A stretch of DNA of 64,000 nt from the NCBI RefSeq assembly GCF_047663525.1, contig NC_092593.1, forward strand, positions 25,074,501 through 25,138,500. The letters are read 5' to 3'. Positions within the stretch are counted from its first letter, which is position 1. Every line of letters starts with the position of its first letter. This stretch comes from Anas platyrhynchos (Eukaryota > Chordata > Aves > Anseriformes > Anatidae). Under the pieces are notes generated by a model. That model saw only the letters and a list, made by a program, of their open reading frames with translations, did not search any database and was not told the DNA's origin. A program made the translations under genes and the position numbers. This document shows positions 13,541 through 25,615 of this stretch, piece after piece.

Positions 13541-16500
13541 TAGTACACTTACATTTTCTGTCTTTTTATATTCAGATCAGAAGATACATTCAGCAAAAGG
13601 TGATTATTAAAGGTTAACTTGCTGTATTTTTTTTCTGCCAAATTACCAATTAATGTACCTGGAAATAAATATTTTACAGATCTATAATCAAGCCCAGAAA
13701 GAAACTGAAGCTTCAGTTGGAGCCTCTAACTATTAATGTATTAAATTATCCTGATATATCTTCAGCTGATTATATCAAGCACTCTTCCAGAATTTGAGAG
13801 AGTAGTAATAAATTAAATGATAAATGAGTATTGATTATTTTTATTTTTAACTTATATTCCTCTAGATTTTTATATGGATATTGCCAACTGTTGCTGAGCC
13901 ACAGTGAATGGAGGAAGTGGTTTCAAACAAATACTTAACAATTGTGTAATAATTGGATATCAGGATTGCATATTTTCTTCTGTTATTTCAGAGGTGCTCT
14001 AATATTAAGCAATGATGCATAGTGACTATTATTTAAAGCCATATATGTATGCATAAATCTATCACAGAAAGGTGAACTGAACTGGGTTTTGTTCACCTGT
14101 TAAGGATGTCCAGTGGGAGGTACAGAGGAAGCAGAGGAGAATCACAGTACTCTCTCATAGATTTTCATGTCTAGTTGCTACACCGCGCCCCTTTTGAGCA
14201 TCAGACCCTGCCCACCTATTTCCAGAGGAACCAGTTAAGTTTTCAAGATAATTAATGCTTAAATAACAAACAGTCGTCAAACAAACAAAAAAGGAACCTC
14301 TTTTCACCTTCTCTTCCCTCACTTCTCTCACTCTCTGACACCCACAGAACAAGCATGTAAAATGCAAGATGTTCTTTCCCTTATGTGAACAGCACCTATT
14401 ACAAAGGGAGCATAGCAGGTAGGTATGCCTGTTTCATTAAAAAAATAAAATAAAATACTACCCGCATAGAACAAACAGTGTTTGATCAACATACATGCTA
14501 ACAGAGCATGCCTGAATATACATTTATATAGGCACAACAAAACAATGCCTAGGATTGTGTTTGTCAACATTTAAAGATTTGGAAGTCAGAAATGCCATTG
14601 CCAACTCTTTTTGTAATGTGTGATCACAAAAGATTCCTGAAAATGCTACTATTGGCACACAAGTCATGTTGGTAACATTATCCTACACAAAAGAAATATT
14701 ATTGTAATCAGCAATTTTCTAGATGCCAAGTGCTTTTTGTTTCAAAAGCATTTTGTTTTTCTATGCAAAATTGCTACTGACAGTAGTTTTTTTTTAACAT
14801 AAAAAAAAATTACTAGGAGAAATAATAGCTGCTATGATATCTAAAAAGTAATATTCATATTGAGTACAGTAATTCTAATAAATATACCATTTCCTAAAAA
14901 TTTGTGGCATAATAAATTCAGTCATTTTACAGCATATAAGAATGTTTTATTGGCCATTACAAAATTCCATTTCCTACCAGATAGCTCCCTGCAGTTTTGT
15001 CTCCCAATTACAGAAATATCCTTGAATGCTTTTTTGGGGAATCACAGGCCAAACTACATAAAAAAGACAGCTGCAGACCAGAACAGAATCTCTAAACACT
15101 GGCTGTTGAAAACTTCCAACTACCCATTTCAGTTTTCCTTAGTAAATATGGCCTGGAAATGCAATCCCCAATTCAGACCCCACCAAATATCTCAATATTG
15201 TACTTATCCCAGGGTGTACATGTAATCAACCGTTGACAACAAAGGAGATGCAGACGCAACGTGACCCACACTTGAGAGATTTGTGTGGCCCACTTGGCCA
15301 CACAGCATCAGAATGCTTCAGAGAGGCAGTGGAGCATCTGTAGTTGTCACACCCATAACAGATACAGAGTCCTCCTACAGACTTCACTATTCCACTATCC
15401 TTAGTGCAGTCCAGACACACATTTTTGGCTGCATTAAGTGCTTGCATATAATCAGCTGAAGGACACAGATGTATTATGACTGGAAATGAAAATGCAGAGG
15501 GTTCTGAAATAACAGGGGATGAGTTAATTATATTAAAGGATAGGAATTACATATACTGTGAGTAAAGAACACGTAGGATGCAGCTGGATAGAGCAGTCAT
15601 TCAGTTAAAATGGAAACAGCTTATGAAGGTTGAGCTCTAAAATAAAATCCATTTTGCTGTCATTAAGGGAAGCTTGAATGTTAAGTCTGACAAAAAGGCT
15701 AAGCAAAGTCAGCTGGAATTTGGTATCATGTATACCAGGTCAAATTACACATTGCAAATAAGATTCACTATAAGTTTACTGTTCATGAATCATTTCTGTA
15801 CTTGTAGGCATACAGCAAATTACTTCTATGTAAGCATGCCACAATCTTCTGCATTGTTGCAAATTGCTCATATTGACTATTCATAGTACATAATTGATCA
15901 TTTAGTTCACAAGCCAAAATTTCTGATCTCAAAGGATGACTTGGAATTTCCAAATAAAATAGAAATGAAATAACAAAGAAAAATACACTTCTGACATGCA
16001 TGTTCAGATGAATACTCATATACTTTCAAATGTGTGAAATTTTAGTAAGTCTTCAGAAGCTGTGCAAACATGAAGACAGGAAAAAAAAAGTGAAATTGAA
16101 TACACAGCAGTGCTTAACAGCTAGTCAATAATTGACAACTGATTTTTACCTCTAATTCTCTGAATTTCAGAAGAAAAAGAATGAGAAAGTACTTAAATTA
16201 CCCCCAAAGGAAGGAAAAAGCACTGAAGGTAACCTTTAGACTAAACCATAACTGAAATATGACTTAATTCCGTGGAGAAAACAGCATCATAAAAAAGCAT
16301 CATGAAAAATGAAAACACACAAAGCAGAAGAAAAACTTAGGCAAATCAAGAGAAAATGAACTTAACTGCAATTTAAAATAATTAAGGCTCCATAACATAA
16401 ATGACTTACCTCATAGAAATTATCATATAAGCAGCATCTTTTTCAAAAAGATCTGCCCTCGAGAAATGAAGAAACTACAGAGATTAGACAGAGGATGCAG

Positions 16501-16732
16501 AAAAACAACTGAACAAATATCTAAGAACACACAAGAGCAACTCCCTTAGCAGTAGGAATTTTATCTAAACCAGAATCTACTGATAAACCAAGATTATTAA
16601 ATTTGTAGAAAACATTTAAAGCAAATCTAAAGAGTAAGTATCTAAAGTTACAATAGAAGAAATTTGATACCTGTCAGACAGAAATTCTTCCTTCTTCCCT
16701 CTGCAAGTCCTCAATCACAAACATACACCACC

Positions 16733-16755
16733 TGATTGATTTTAATCATCAATCA
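16733..16755. repeat. Inverted repeat of TGATTGAT
   Basis: Arms of 8 bp, TGATTGAT and ATCAATCA, are separated by 7 bp, and further AATCATCA words follow directly. TGATTGAT is the known core bound by PBX-HOX dimers. Whether this site is bound is unknown. Confidence 0.5.
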
Positions 16756-17742
16756 AACTTAATCATCACATGTGCTGATTATTTGGAATTTTATCTTGAA
16801 AGCCATGAAGATGAAAATAATCATTTTTCATACCATCACTACTTTATTATTATTATTTAAATAAAATGTCTGATCATCACCTTCAGAAACCATGTGACAA
16901 CATCCTGGACATAAGGGGAAAAATCTAAGCCAAACGACAAATTGTTAAATAAGATCACTGAAAAAAATCAGTAGAGTGATTTCACTATAAAATTAAAAGA
17001 ATGACAATGTTTAAAAAAAGTCTGATCAGTCAGAAGGACATTGCTGAAAAGCTGTCCTATTCTAAGGAACAGATTTAAATGTCTTCTAGTTAATGTTTAA
17101 AATCTTGCAAGACAAAATTAAACACATTTATCTTATTCAGTACTTAACTTTTCAAATAGTGAGTAGACTCACTGAGACTATTATCAACATTATATTCTGA
17201 CTGCCTGTTTTCAATACAGAAAAAGGTACTACCCTTTACTATTGAGCTTTATGAATTTGGATAAATCAATGAGTCATGGCATGAAGTTTTTCTCTTTTTT
17301 TCCTATTTTTTTTTCTTTTGCCTTACTTTCTTACAGGTGTACCACTGAGTATGAAAAATAAGTAATTAAAATCTGGAAAAAGTGGGCTAGTTCACAATGT
17401 ATTGTAATCTAATGGCCACAACAGCAAACATCAAGATTGCAATAACTCCTATGAATAAAGATTGAGATAACTGCTTTTAAGGGCTCAGAACAAATTGTTT
17501 TTCTGGTCATGGTGGTCTTTTCGCTCCCTAAAAGACATTATCTCAAAGCAACGGTACACATTCAAAAGATTTTTGTGAAGAGTGTGAAAAGTTTATTAAT
17601 TTCTCATGCAGTGTGACAACTCACCTGCTGTTATTCATTATTATGTTCAGTAACAGGAATAGGAAATGCTACAGAAAGAACAAACAGACAACAAAAAAAA
17701 ATCCGTTGGCCAAAGGTAGAGGAATGCTGCTGTGTTTGATGG

Positions 17743-17800
17743 CTAGGTTCAATTCATTTCCAGGTGGTTGAATACCCACTAGGTTCAATTCAGTTCCAGG
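17743..17800. repeat. Direct duplication of a 22-mer, one mismatch
   Basis: The word CTAGGTTCAATTCA-T/G-TTCCAGG occurs at 17743-17764 and again at 17779-17800, with starts 36 bp apart. This looks like a local tandem duplication. Confidence 0.8.
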
Positions 17801-19169
17801 AGTTTATGTACCGACAAATACACATGGAGAGATAAGAATCAAAAATAAAAAATAAAAATAAAAAATGGCACATGGCATAGAGGTAAAAAATCATTTTGTA
17901 ATTGACATTCTAACAGGGGATGACATAGCTAGGCATCACTTAAGGCAACTTAGGGAACGCTATGAACTGAAAAGGATGTGTAGAGCCAGGAATACAGCTG
18001 ATACATCTAAATAGGAATTCAAGATAGAAGTAGTCTTTTCTGGTCATCTACAACACTTTTTCTGTTGTACGACACCATTCTGTGATGGTTTAATGCATCC
18101 CAAATCAAAGGGGCTTGTGTCTTCAGATTCTTAAGTTTGTTACTAGTACTGGTGTTATAAACTTATTGCACAAATTTGCACAGATTTTTAAGGAACATTT
18201 ATGTACTTCGCTATTAATAAGGCACTATTATAACATTGCTATAGCAACACAAGATATAGTTGAGAAGACATTTTCTAAATCTTTCTACCCAGGTGCTTCT
18301 AACTTTAAAATCTTTTGCAAAATCTTTAAAATGCTCACTTGGTTCAACTTAAATATCTCAAGTCTCTTGTCAACATAATAGCAAACAATTCAGAAAAAAA
18401 AAATGGGAAGGGAAATGTCATGTTTGATGAATCACCGTATATAAATATTATACTTCCTGTATTAAGAGAGAGATTGAGATGATTCAGTAACAAGGAAGTG
18501 TAGATATGATGAATGAAGCTCAAAGTTTACACAAACCTAAGTCAGAAAATTAAAAATTATGATATACTCAAGACTTGTAATGCTGCCTTAGGCATAGAGA
18601 TTAACATACTAAGTAGTGCACACATTAAATGATCAAATTAAGCAGCATACACAGCAATACAATGTACCCTGTAAGCACAAGTTAAGGGTATTTTGGGAAA
18701 CAATTTCTCTTCTTATGTGTACAAAACCTTATGCTGACATAGGACCAGATTTACCCTGGCAGAAATGCAGCAGAAATGACAAGAAAGCCCATGAATCTGT
18801 CCTTGAGAATTTTTCCCTTTTACAAGCTGTTTTCAAAAGCAAGAAGTTTTCACCTACAGACCTATACGCAGGGGCCACAGATTGGTGCTAGCTCTTCTCG
18901 GCCACTAAGTGATGCAGGTCTACCTTGGCTCTCTGGCATTCAAGAGCTAGACCATTCATTGAAGTAAGCCACACCTGTGCAACAGAATTCTATTGTTCCA
19001 ACTATGAAAGGACCCTCTAAGGGAAGGTGAAGTACTCTATGAAGCCTTCATTTTTTTTTCTTTCCTGTGTCACCTGAAGACTGTAAAGCTAACCATTCTC
19101 ACAGCTAATGTGTATTTTCATTTCTGGTTAAAAGAGTGAAGTCAAAACTTCACACAGAATACAAATGCC

Positions 19170-19225
<56 letters not shown>

Positions 19226-19236
19226 TTAATTAATTT
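19170..19236. repeat. (TTTA)n microsatellite with (TTAA) end
   Basis: About 13-14 tetranucleotide TTTA units run into three TTAA units. It is a long, nearly pure tract and a good candidate for length polymorphism. Confidence 0.95.
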
Positions 19237-22080
19237 TGGGAGTCTATGTTGAATTGTGCTGTTCTGGTCATGACGAGATAATCATGACTAGAATTACAGG
19301 AATATATTTCCCTACTCCAGAACAGGATAAAGCTATTTCTGACAGGTATTTTCTCTAACCTCTACTCAGAAATCCTCAGTAATTCCACAATCTCACAAGA
19401 CATCCTACCCTATTTTTGCTAGGAAATTTTTCATGATGTCTAACATAAATCTCTCTTCCTGCAATTATGCTGAATTTATCTCTTAAAGATAAAGTAGGAA
19501 GTTCAGCAGGAGATGATGTGTGAATGATGATGTGGTGACTTGTGAAGCTACATCATCACTCCTCAATGTGTTATTCTGTAAGGACAAGCAGTTTATATTT
19601 TCACTAGAGATCATTTGGCCTAAATAGACACATTCCTGGGGGGGAGGGGGAAAGGGGAAGGAGTCCAAATTTTAATGCAATCTCATTGCTACTATGCAGT
19701 TTTTCAGTTCTACTCAGGAAACAATATTAAAGGAATTTTCATGGAATATGTATGTTTGCATATAATAGAAATTAGATACTGAAATAAAAATTGCATTTTC
19801 TTATTTTTGCATTTGAAAAATTTTCTATATGCAAAGGAAAGAACAATCTACAGAAAAAGTCCCATATAAATAGCAGATACAGACTAATAGACATTAAAGA
19901 CTAGAATATTTTCAAACAGCTATTTGAAAAATTCATATGGGACAAGTATCTTGATTCCTGGAGAACACACTTAGCATAAAGCTTCTTTCAGAGTATTTGT
20001 TAACAGAAAATGATGATTTCCCATTTTAGGTAAGTTGGATATTTTACATTTCTTAAGGTTAAAGAAGCACAGCTGTTTCTTGCATAATCAGAAAAGAAAT
20101 ACATATGAAAAATACACCGAGAGTTTGTGTTTCTTCCCTATGAAGTGGGTAGTTTATCGTACCGTCTGACTTTTATCGTCGGGAAGATCTGACCACACTT
20201 GGTCAAATCATTTTGTACAAATCTTATTAGCTATATTTTATACATTTGGATAATGATTAAATATGACAAACAATGGATGAGAAATATCGAGAGGAATATA
20301 CAGGCCAGTACTACTCTTTAAAAAGATTTCAAAGGTAGGTGGCAGAAAGGCACTCAGACTAAAGTTTTTACATCAGAAACATTGAGTTCAATTTGCACAT
20401 CAGTCCTCAAAGAAAAGAATAATTTAGGTTTGGTTGGGGTAGAGAGGATGTGATCACAGACATCAATGTAGAATGAATTTAGAAGTAGAGACCACAATCT
20501 CATTATTAGTAAGGATATCAGTTGAGAATACCTTAACATAGGGGTATGTTGCTGTTGCTGAAGGTCTAAGTTCTCTCACTGTTGCAACAGGCCAAAGGCA
20601 AGTACAACAGCACATGACATCCATACATTTAAGTAAAATAAAGCTGGAACATCCCCGGAACAGAGCTACATTTCTGCACCAAGACAAGTTGGCAATTTGG
20701 CATCACTAAAAGCTTACAAAGTAGGATAGAGAGCAGACATGCACTGCCTTGGAGAAACCTTGGAAGAACAACAGCTCTTGGCAAAGACCTTGTTTCCAGA
20801 TCCAGACCTGCTGCAATGTAATTGCAGCTCCATAGAAATCACCTACCTCATCTATGTTTGAGTTGATTCCTTCTGTGTTTTGTATCAGTTTCAAAAGAGA
20901 CTTTTTTCCCCCACCGTAACAAGTCAATGTAAGTGCTATCAACGGCATGGCAAGATGACAGCTAGTAACAGCCATTTGGGGATTCTTAATGATTCTTATG
21001 TGTTGCTTGGGGAGGTGCTGAACTGGTGATGGTATCATCATTACTTTTGTTTTCTTGCTGAAATGAAAAGGGCAAGGGATTCGGCTCTCATTGTAGTCAA
21101 CCAGTAGCCCCATAAAAAGAGTTAATATGCTGTGGTTTAATTTTCCACATGGAACATCTCCATCTCCTTTTCTATAGGAAAAGAATCCTCAAATGAAAAG
21201 CAACCTATTAACTGAAGTTAGGGGCTGAGAATGTGGTGGGCGTGTATAAACAAACATTATATTTGCAAGCATCTGTAATAATCACTTAGTTAACAATGAA
21301 TCAGTATACATCATGTTTTCTCGCTCTTGGAATCTATTCAGGCCTTTTTTTTTTCCCCGCTCAAGAATTTTTTGCTGATTTTCTGCTTTTTGGTAAAAAG
21401 TCAAAGACAGACAATACTTAGGAATTAAATTTGATAACTAGTCATTTACTGTGAAGAAGGTTATACAGAAATATGTTTGCTGTCAAAAGTGCTCATTTAT
21501 CACTTACATGACACCTAGGGGACAGAAGTATGCTGAAGCATGAAAATGGTACACTCAAGTTAAAACATTTTTTGTTTCTCTCTTTTCTTCACACCTTCAA
21601 ATAAGATATATGCTCTTGCAATTGAAAGCCTATTCAGACCTGAAACTAACTCAGATCTCTGAAACATGTTTAACATATTCTAGGTAGTGAAAAAGATAAT
21701 AAGTAAATAAGGTAAGTCATTTATTTACCGATCCCCTACTGCAGCTACTGTATTATTTATCCCAGTGCAAACTGTTACCAAATAAGAATTGTGACATTCC
21801 ACACAGGTGTAAATGATTAATTACACACAAGACACAGAGTGTAGAGCAGACTGCACAGGATGCAAAAATTTTCCCATTCTTACTCAGAGTCATTTTTAAC
21901 TGTCACTAAATCCACCTAAGTACAATTTCCTTTTATTTATTTATTTTCTTCATATCCTACTTTTTTGGGTCTTTTATCCCTCAGAAATTGTTAGTCTTAT
22001 AAAATTCAGGATAAAATAAGATGAGTTTCAGAGGTGCACCAGCATTCCTCTACAAACAACTTCATTAAAATGTCTTTACA

Positions 22081-22137
22081 AAAAAAAAGAAAACAAAAAC
22101 AAAAACACACACAAAAACACACACAAACAAACAAACA
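22081..22137. repeat. A-rich/CA simple repeat
   Basis: Mixture of A-runs, AAAAAC units, CACACA and CAAA units. The open frames read through it on both strands are repeat artefacts. Confidence 0.9.
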
Positions 22138-22818
22138 TAGCAGTTCTTTTTTGTTCTTTTTCTTAAACGTTTTCAGATGTTTTCTGATTACATATTTCTG
22201 TTCAGGAGTGATTCCCTGCCATTCCTCTAGGACTTTGGCTTGCCTGGTGCAAGACGAGCCCATTCTACTGCAGACTTTCATCATCACACACTGCACAGCT
22301 ACTTTACTGTATTTTTTTTTTCAAATGATTTAGTTATTTGCTGCTTTGATTTCAAATTTTTGTATTTCTGAGAAAGGTCTGTATAAAGAATTCCACAGTA
22401 TTAAGTTAAAACTCAAATATGTGTTAAAACTCAAAGCATGTGTTAAGGAAGCTTCAACTTAGCACTGACAACAGATAGTGCAAAAAAGCACGTTTTCTTT
22501 AATTCTCCTAAGACATACTTAATATACAGAAATGTTTAAAAACTAGAAGAACAATTTGATTAACCACTGCTTACTATTCTGATACAATATAGTAGTAAAA
22601 AAAATCAGAGATGATGTCTACCCCAAATATTTTTGATATATATGTAAATAGACAATGCACAGACTGTAGATTAAGAAACAAGTATCGTTAAATAGCAGTT
22701 TTGCAAATATTACAATCCATGAGGTCTTCTTTCTGTTAGTGTTTACTTTGTGATTGATTGCTTTGTTTGCTTTACTGAATAATATTAATGGTATACCATG
22801 AGTTCACCTGTTATTGGT

Positions 22819-22908
22819 CAGCAAAGAATACACACAGGAGAGAAAGGCTGCAACTATGGAAAAAGCTGAAATCAGAATTTACATCTGGAGAATCCACAAA
22901 GGACAGAA
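22819..22908 (+). pseudogene. C2H2 zinc-finger gene relic (about 1.5 fingers)
   Basis: In the + frame from 22819 the conceptual translation begins QQRIHTGEKGCNYGKS, then a stop (TGA, 22867-22869), then continues NQNLHLENPQRTE. This matches the end of one C2H2 finger (HxRxH), the conserved TGEK linker, the start of the next finger (C-x-x-GKS) and a degraded helix with an xLHxxxxQRT pattern. The second cysteine of the CxxC pair is missing, which suggests a small deletion. The stop and the lost histidines show that it is not functional. C2H2 arrays of this type belong to the large tandem-finger transcription factor family. I see no further fingers in the flanks, so this is an isolated decayed fragment. 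Chance similarity is possible but unlikely given the ordered HxGEK/GKS words. Confidence 0.55.
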
Positions 22909-23384
22909 ATCCAGACTGAGGCTCTAACAGCAGGTTTTAAGTGAGATCTAGCAAGTTCTAATAATGCTAATATAACAAGAATCCCACAGTCCTCTGCATG
23001 GATTTTCTAGTGTCTAGTAGGAATAAGCTCCATCTGCCTTCTTTCTTTTACAGAAGACATTAAACTCCTTCTCTTCTGTGGCCATCTTCAAAAAAAACTT
23101 AGAGATGCTTTAAATCCCTCTACTCCTCTTCCAAGTTTTCCATGGTTTTGTAAGTTTTTGAGGATAAAGGATAAAAATATGCATTCATACAGTATAATTA
23201 CAGAAATTTTGTTTCCCCAAGAAACCAGGCCTGAAAGAAGATGAAGAAAGCACTAGTAAGAAACAGCGTTGTTGTTGATGATGATTTTTAGAGTATGAGT
23301 TGTCAAGGCTGGACAAGAAGGCATTCAAGAATGGAAAGAGCTGATCTAGAAAGAAAGGTTAAGTGAGGCAATGAGGTGGGTGGC
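22909..23384. other. Intergenic, nothing recognised
   Basis: Ordinary non-coding sequence between the zinc-finger relic and the LTR. No feature recognised. Confidence 0.5.
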
Positions 23385-23660
23385 TGTCCTAGTTTCTGTT
23401 AGGACAGAGTTAATTTTCTTCCTAGTAGCAGGTAGGGTGCTATGTTTTGGCTTAGGATGAGAAGAGTGCTGATAACACGCTGATGTTTCAGTTGTTGCAG
23501 AGCAGTGCTTACACCAAGCCAAGGATGTTTCAGCTTCTCACTCTGTCCTGCCAACGGGCAGGCTGGGGGTGCAGCAGGAGCTGGGAGGGGACAGTCCCAG
23601 AACAGCTGACCCAAACTAGCCAAAGGAGTATTCCGTACCATATGGGGTCGTGCTGAACAA

Positions 23661-23666
23661 TATATA
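23661..23666 (+). promoter_or_regulatory. TATA box of the solo LTR
   Basis: TATATA followed by a G-rich stretch, 164 bp before the polyadenylation signal in the same LTR. This is the expected order for a retroviral LTR promoter. Activity is unknown. Confidence 0.55.
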
Positions 23667-23829
23667 GGGGTGGCTAGCTGGGGTGGGGGGTCAGACTGCT
23701 CGGGGTTAGGCTGGGCATCAATCAGCATGTGGTGAGCAACTGCATTGTGCATCACTTGTTTTGTATACATTATTAGTAGTAGTACTATTATCATTATTGT
23801 TATTATTATTATTATTATTATTCTGTCTT

Positions 23830-23835
23830 AATAAA
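23830..23835 (+). terminator. LTR polyadenylation signal AATAAA
   Basis: Canonical AATAAA in the 3' part of the LTR, followed within 20 bp by a T-rich stretch. It would mark the R region end of the former provirus. Confidence 0.6.
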
Positions 23836-23963
23836 CTGTCTTTATCTCAACTCACAGGCCTCACTTTCCCATTTCTCTCCCCCATCGCAGAGCAGGAGGG
23901 GGGAGGGTGAGCGAATGGCTGTGTGGTGTTTAGCTGCCGGCCAGGTTAAACCACAACAGCGAC

Positions 23964-25480
23964 CAATCTACCAAATGAGAAATTATAGTGATAAAAACAG
24001 AAAAATGCAAATAGAGGGAAAGATGAGGGAGAAAACTGGAGGGGAGAAGGAGAAATAAATGAATGAAAACAGAACAATGGATGAGGCTATGGAAAGTAGT
24101 ATCAGGCTTGTTGGGGAGAAAAGTTTGACACTACTTAACAACTAGTCCCTCTGGAGGACGTCTTCTCAAATTATCTACAAGCAGGAATTCATTCACCTTC
24201 ATGTACATGAATGATGCCAGCACTAGAAACTGCAAAAAGAAAAAAATCTTGATATTTTAGATGTCACGAGACGGCAGTGACCAGAAGCTCTGGATGTCAC
24301 TGATACTCTCCAAGATGGAACAGAGGGAGCAACTAAAGAGTGCTGCATACTGCAAACTACAAGAATCAGAGTGCAGCACATTGATGTTTGAATGATATTT
24401 GAAAATAAACTTCAGTAAAAGAGGGCTTATGCTCCAGGATTGCTTGGAAAAGAGGTCATGGTGACAGAAGTTACCGAGCTATGACAGCTAATAACTAATA
24501 ATGAGTAACAGTACGTAACCACTGACATTATAATGGGTTTGGAAATGTTATAAAAATTGAAATATTTTTAAAGATTAAAATTAACCTGGTTTAAGGATGA
24601 AAAGGTCTTCAGTTTCATTTAGTAATTTATTGAGGGTTTAAAGTTAATTTAAAACCTAGAAATGCATCTGGATGATTTTAATCCTTTCCTGAAACTGGTT
24701 TAATAAAGGCCAGGCTGTCTCTTCAGCTCCAGTACTTTCCTTGCTCACAGGAGCACTGTGGTGGGTGGTGCTGAAGATGATGTAAAAGGCAATCGTCTCC
24801 ATAGCTGCCCATGCTCACCGTACATTTCAGAAGTACATGACACTGTTACAAATCACATCCTGCATAACATTGGAAAAGCAGGTATCAACACAGGAGCACA
24901 AGAGTTACAGTTTTGTTTGCACCACCTAATTCTACAGAGAGGAGACCTTTCCACTGCTCCCTTGCACATTCTCCAGAAGGAATACCATAGTTCCTTGACA
25001 TAGCTTCATGACAGCAGCCACTGCACAGACCTCTTTTATAGTGTTAAGAAAAGTATGTGGTATGGAAGGGATAGACAAGGTTGGCATATTATTTTTCAGC
25101 TCTTGTAATAAATGATCTCTTGCTTTCAAAAAAAAAAAAAAAAAAAAGTTAGTTTTGTTTCTGGAGAACAGTCCCACAAGGAGCCTGAGCAGTGTCTGAA
25201 GCCTGGCTGTTCTTGATGGGGGGGAAGTAGAGGAGGGAGGGGGGCAGGTACCACAGCAAACAGTCAGGAAACTGCATTAGTAGTGTTGCTCTGCTTTAAA
25301 ATTAGATATGTTTCATAACAACTCTTTCTACTCATTTTTAAAGTTGATCATTTTCCAAGAAACACTGAATTGACAGTACCTGTCTTTTAAATGAATTTGG
25401 CTGGAATATAATGAGATGCAAACAACAACCCAGAAGAGAGGTTATTCTGTATTTCCAACTGGTGGTCTCAAAGAACCTTA
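23964..25480. other. Intergenic, nothing recognised apart from poly-A
   Basis: Non-coding sequence with a 20-bp poly-A run (25128-25147) and a G-rich stretch near 25220-25250. No gene or mobile element recognised. Confidence 0.5.
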
Positions 25481-25615
25481 ACAATAAGTATCTATTAATG
25501 CTTTCAAGGACCCGAATGGTAAGTTAGAATAATTCTCCTCATTTTACAGATGAGGAAACTCTGACACAGATCAGTTTTGTGACTGCTGGGGTCACAGGGT
25601 AGCAATGCTATCTAT
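25481..25615 (+). mobile_element. MIR-like (or L3-like) ancient retroposon core
   Basis: The segment contains CTCATTTTACAGATGAGGAA followed by ACTCTGACACAG and, about 20 bp on, TGACTGCTGGGGTCACAGGGTAGC. This is the order of words in the conserved core of MIR SINEs (ATTTTACAGATGAGGAAACTGAGGCAC, then GGTCACAC). Similar words also occur at the 3' end of L3/CR1-like LINEs. The copy is short and diverged, and its outer limits are approximate. Confidence 0.5.

Larger units (their letters stand above)
13541..22800. other. AT-rich intergenic DNA, no gene recognised
   Basis: I see no gene here. A 135-codon frame lies on the minus strand (20706-21113); I do not recognise its product, and it is discussed as a finding. 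Simple repeats, a 22-bp imperfect direct duplication (17743-17764 and 17779-17800) and an inverted repeat of TGATTGAT (16733-16755) are the other visible structures. Confidence 0.55.
23385..23958 (+). mobile_element. Solo LTR of an avian endogenous retrovirus (ERVL-like)
   Basis: The 574-bp element begins TGTCCTAG and ends CCACAACA, so it has the TG...CA termini of an LTR. Inside, in order, are a U3-like part, a TATA box (TATATA, 23661-23666), an (ATT)n-rich stretch (about 23769-23822), a polyadenylation signal AATAAA (23830-23835) and a G-rich end. I recognise the sequence from memory as a family common in bird genomes, which I believe is ERVL-type. The flanks GTGGC (23380-23384) and GCGAC (23959-23963) match at three of five bases and could be a decayed 5-bp target duplication. 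No gag, pol or env reading frame is next to it, so it is a solo LTR, presumably left by recombination between two LTRs. It carries no viral gene. The 131-codon minus frame inside it is not a protein gene. Confidence 0.82.

Noticed and set aside
23399..23794. 131-codon minus frame at 23.4-23.8 kb
   Set aside because: It lies wholly inside the solo LTR, which carries no gene.
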